This document shows, one piece after another, positions 62,601-64,000 of a DNA stretch of 64,000 bases. The DNA is from Patagioenas fasciata (taxonomy: Eukaryota > Chordata > Aves > Columbiformes > Columbidae): assembly GCF_037038585.1 (NCBI RefSeq), contig NC_092521.1, positions 74,316,898 through 74,380,897 on the forward strand, written 5' to 3'. Numbering within the stretch: position 1 is the first letter of the stretch; every line of letters begins with the position of its first letter. The notes below the pieces were generated by a model. It was given only the letters and a program-made list of their open reading frames with translations, was not told the origin of the DNA and did no database searches. Made by a program: the position numbers and the translations under genes.

Positions 62601-64000
62601 ATGAGAAATATTTTTGCCTTGTCTCCTTAACAACAAGAGCTAAATCATGCATTGTATAAATCAGTCTTTTCCATGGCACACAGAAAAGAGCTTATTAGCA
62701 ATGGTTACACCATGTAGGAACATACAGACTCGTTAATGTGTAACTACAGAAGAAACAATATCAGACTTCTGTACTCTGTTTTGCAAGGAGCAAAAAAATA
62801 TCACTTAGCACCACAATAAGCCCATGGTAAGATACCAATTTTACTAGGATTTACTAACAATGTGATGGTAAGATTAGACAAATGTGTTGCTACAACAGCG
62901 GTAATGCCTCATTACCATTATTCCTTCCTCGTTTTTTACATGCGTTGGACTCCAAAGCCACTGAAGTGTTTTGCTAGCACAATTATCATTTCTCATTTTT
63001 ATTTCTCCTTGCCATTATGTGGACAAATGGGCAGGAAGCTCTACCCCTCCCCAGAAAAGCCAAGTTCCCATTTGACTTCTAGATAAGTTGTTGTAGCTCC
63101 ACACCTGCAGCAGACAAAGTCCCAGCTGCCACACTTGCCCTTAGGGCTTCTCCACACTTCCCTAACACCCACCTCCCCTCCAATGCCCAGCAAACCATGG
63201 GAGGTGCCAATCACAAAAAGTGATTTGGATTTGGGGAGGAAAAAGCAGGAACCTGTACTCAGAAAGGGAGGTGCCATATCAACGCTGAAGGGACGTTTCA
63301 TCTCTTTGTTCATGGCTTCAGCCTGGGGAAACCAGGTGGGTTGCTCTGCTCGGGAGAGACAGAGACATTCACAGCCTGAATTGTGAATACAGCCAGCTGG
63401 GAGTCGGGGTAGGGATGGATTAATTTGACGTAGATGTTTCCTTCCCTTTGCAAATCTGGGCACAAAAACTGAGCAGTGGGTCTCAGTCCACCCCACAATA
63501 AGGCGTATCTATTTTTCACAGTGAATTCTGTATGCGCCTGTGTTGTTTTCCTCTGAAAATAAATTCTCATATGGAAAGGCTGGAAAGATGTGTTTGAAAC
63601 CCAGATGCGTTGCAAGGGGTGCAGAAATGGCAGTGTTCCCCAGCTGGCAGTCGCCATTTCAGAGCTAATGTAACCATCCTGCTTCAACACCAACCACTGC
63701 CACCACTTCCGAGCATTGCAACACATATTCACAGCAGAAAAAATACAGGCTAAATAACTCAGTTCATATAATGCTGAGGTGCACAGCACTGTGGATGAGA
63801 AGGGACTGCTCTCCCTCCAAAAAACCCTGAGCCATCATTAAAAATCAGAACACAAAGCTCTTAGCTTAGACAAAAAAAAAAACAAAACACAAAAACCACC
63901 AAAGATTTGGGAAGTTCAAATCCATACTGGGGATGTTGACTGATCACAGCTTCTTACAAATACAGGACGCTTTTAAGTGATGAAATAGAGACAATGAATA
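59623..64000 (-). other. IKZF1: IKZF1 intron 3, right end of window
   Basis: No exon or clear repeat. Two overlapping minus-strand open frames at 63041-63789 have no recognisable domain. A poly(A)/AAAC run lies near 63870-63900. Exons 1-3 and the promoter of IKZF1 are expected beyond 64000. Confidence 0.6.

Noticed and set aside
63041-63789. Overlapping minus-strand open frames of 151 and 159 codons near the right edge
   Set aside because: They overlap each other in different frames, have no known motif, and lie in what should be IKZF1 intron 3. Chance is the simplest explanation. Transcript data would be needed to revive them.
43311-64000. IKZF1 exons 2 and 3 sought in the right part of the window
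   Set aside because: No match to the acidic N-terminal motifs on the minus strand. The homologous human intron is very long, so these exons are most likely beyond 64000.

Overview
This is a vertebrate nuclear window, almost certainly from a bird. Three or four CR1 LINE fragments with the avian-type 3' tail, LTR fragments of types I associate with bird genomes, a mariner fragment, and vertebrate exon-intron structure all point that way. The species cannot be named from the sequence. Only two genes are supported, and they converge: the 3' part of FIGNL1 (plus strand, left edge) and the last five coding exons of IKZF1/Ikaros (minus strand, 25.2-43.3 kb). The same neighbourhood is known in mammals, where IKZF1, FIGNL1 and DDC are adjacent. 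DDC would be expected just left of the window, and IKZF1 exons 2-3 and its promoter to the right.

Layout. 1-1275: FIGNL1 C-terminal 424 codons. 1.3-21 kb: FIGNL1 3' UTR and the intergenic interval. This holds nearly all clear transposons: a possible LTR at 1.6-2.5 kb; a CR1 copy split by a 1200-bp solo LTR with a perfect 5-bp target duplication (3.07-5.06 kb); an avian LTR fragment (6.7-7.3 kb); CR1 at 9.0-10.0 kb and 19.2-19.6 kb; and a 3'-truncated mariner at 16.4-17.3 kb. 21.4-25.2 kb: probable IKZF1 3' UTR. 25,228-43,310: IKZF1 exons 8 to 4 (human numbering), with lengths 707 (to stop), 135, 126, 168 and 261 bp and all GT-AG junctions in phase. The joined exons give 465 codons, one fewer than the 466 I count for the human equivalent. 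43.3-64 kb: the large intron upstream of exon 4, with a palindromic hAT MITE, simple repeats and old MIR-like remnants but no exon I could identify.

The two proteins act in separate pathways. FIGNL1 is a AAA+ ATPase that remodels RAD51 filaments. Ikaros is a zinc-finger lymphoid transcription factor. Nothing here suggests joint regulation beyond synteny and convergent transcription.

The most interesting item is a 335-bp polypyrimidine block in IKZF1 intron 7. On the IKZF1 sense strand it reads as 25 perfect copies of GGGAA, the core recognised by Ikaros itself, followed by GAGGA and GGGAGA-type arrays. It is both a candidate self-binding array and a candidate triplex/G-quadruplex former. No new gene system or CRISPR/phage-type locus is present.
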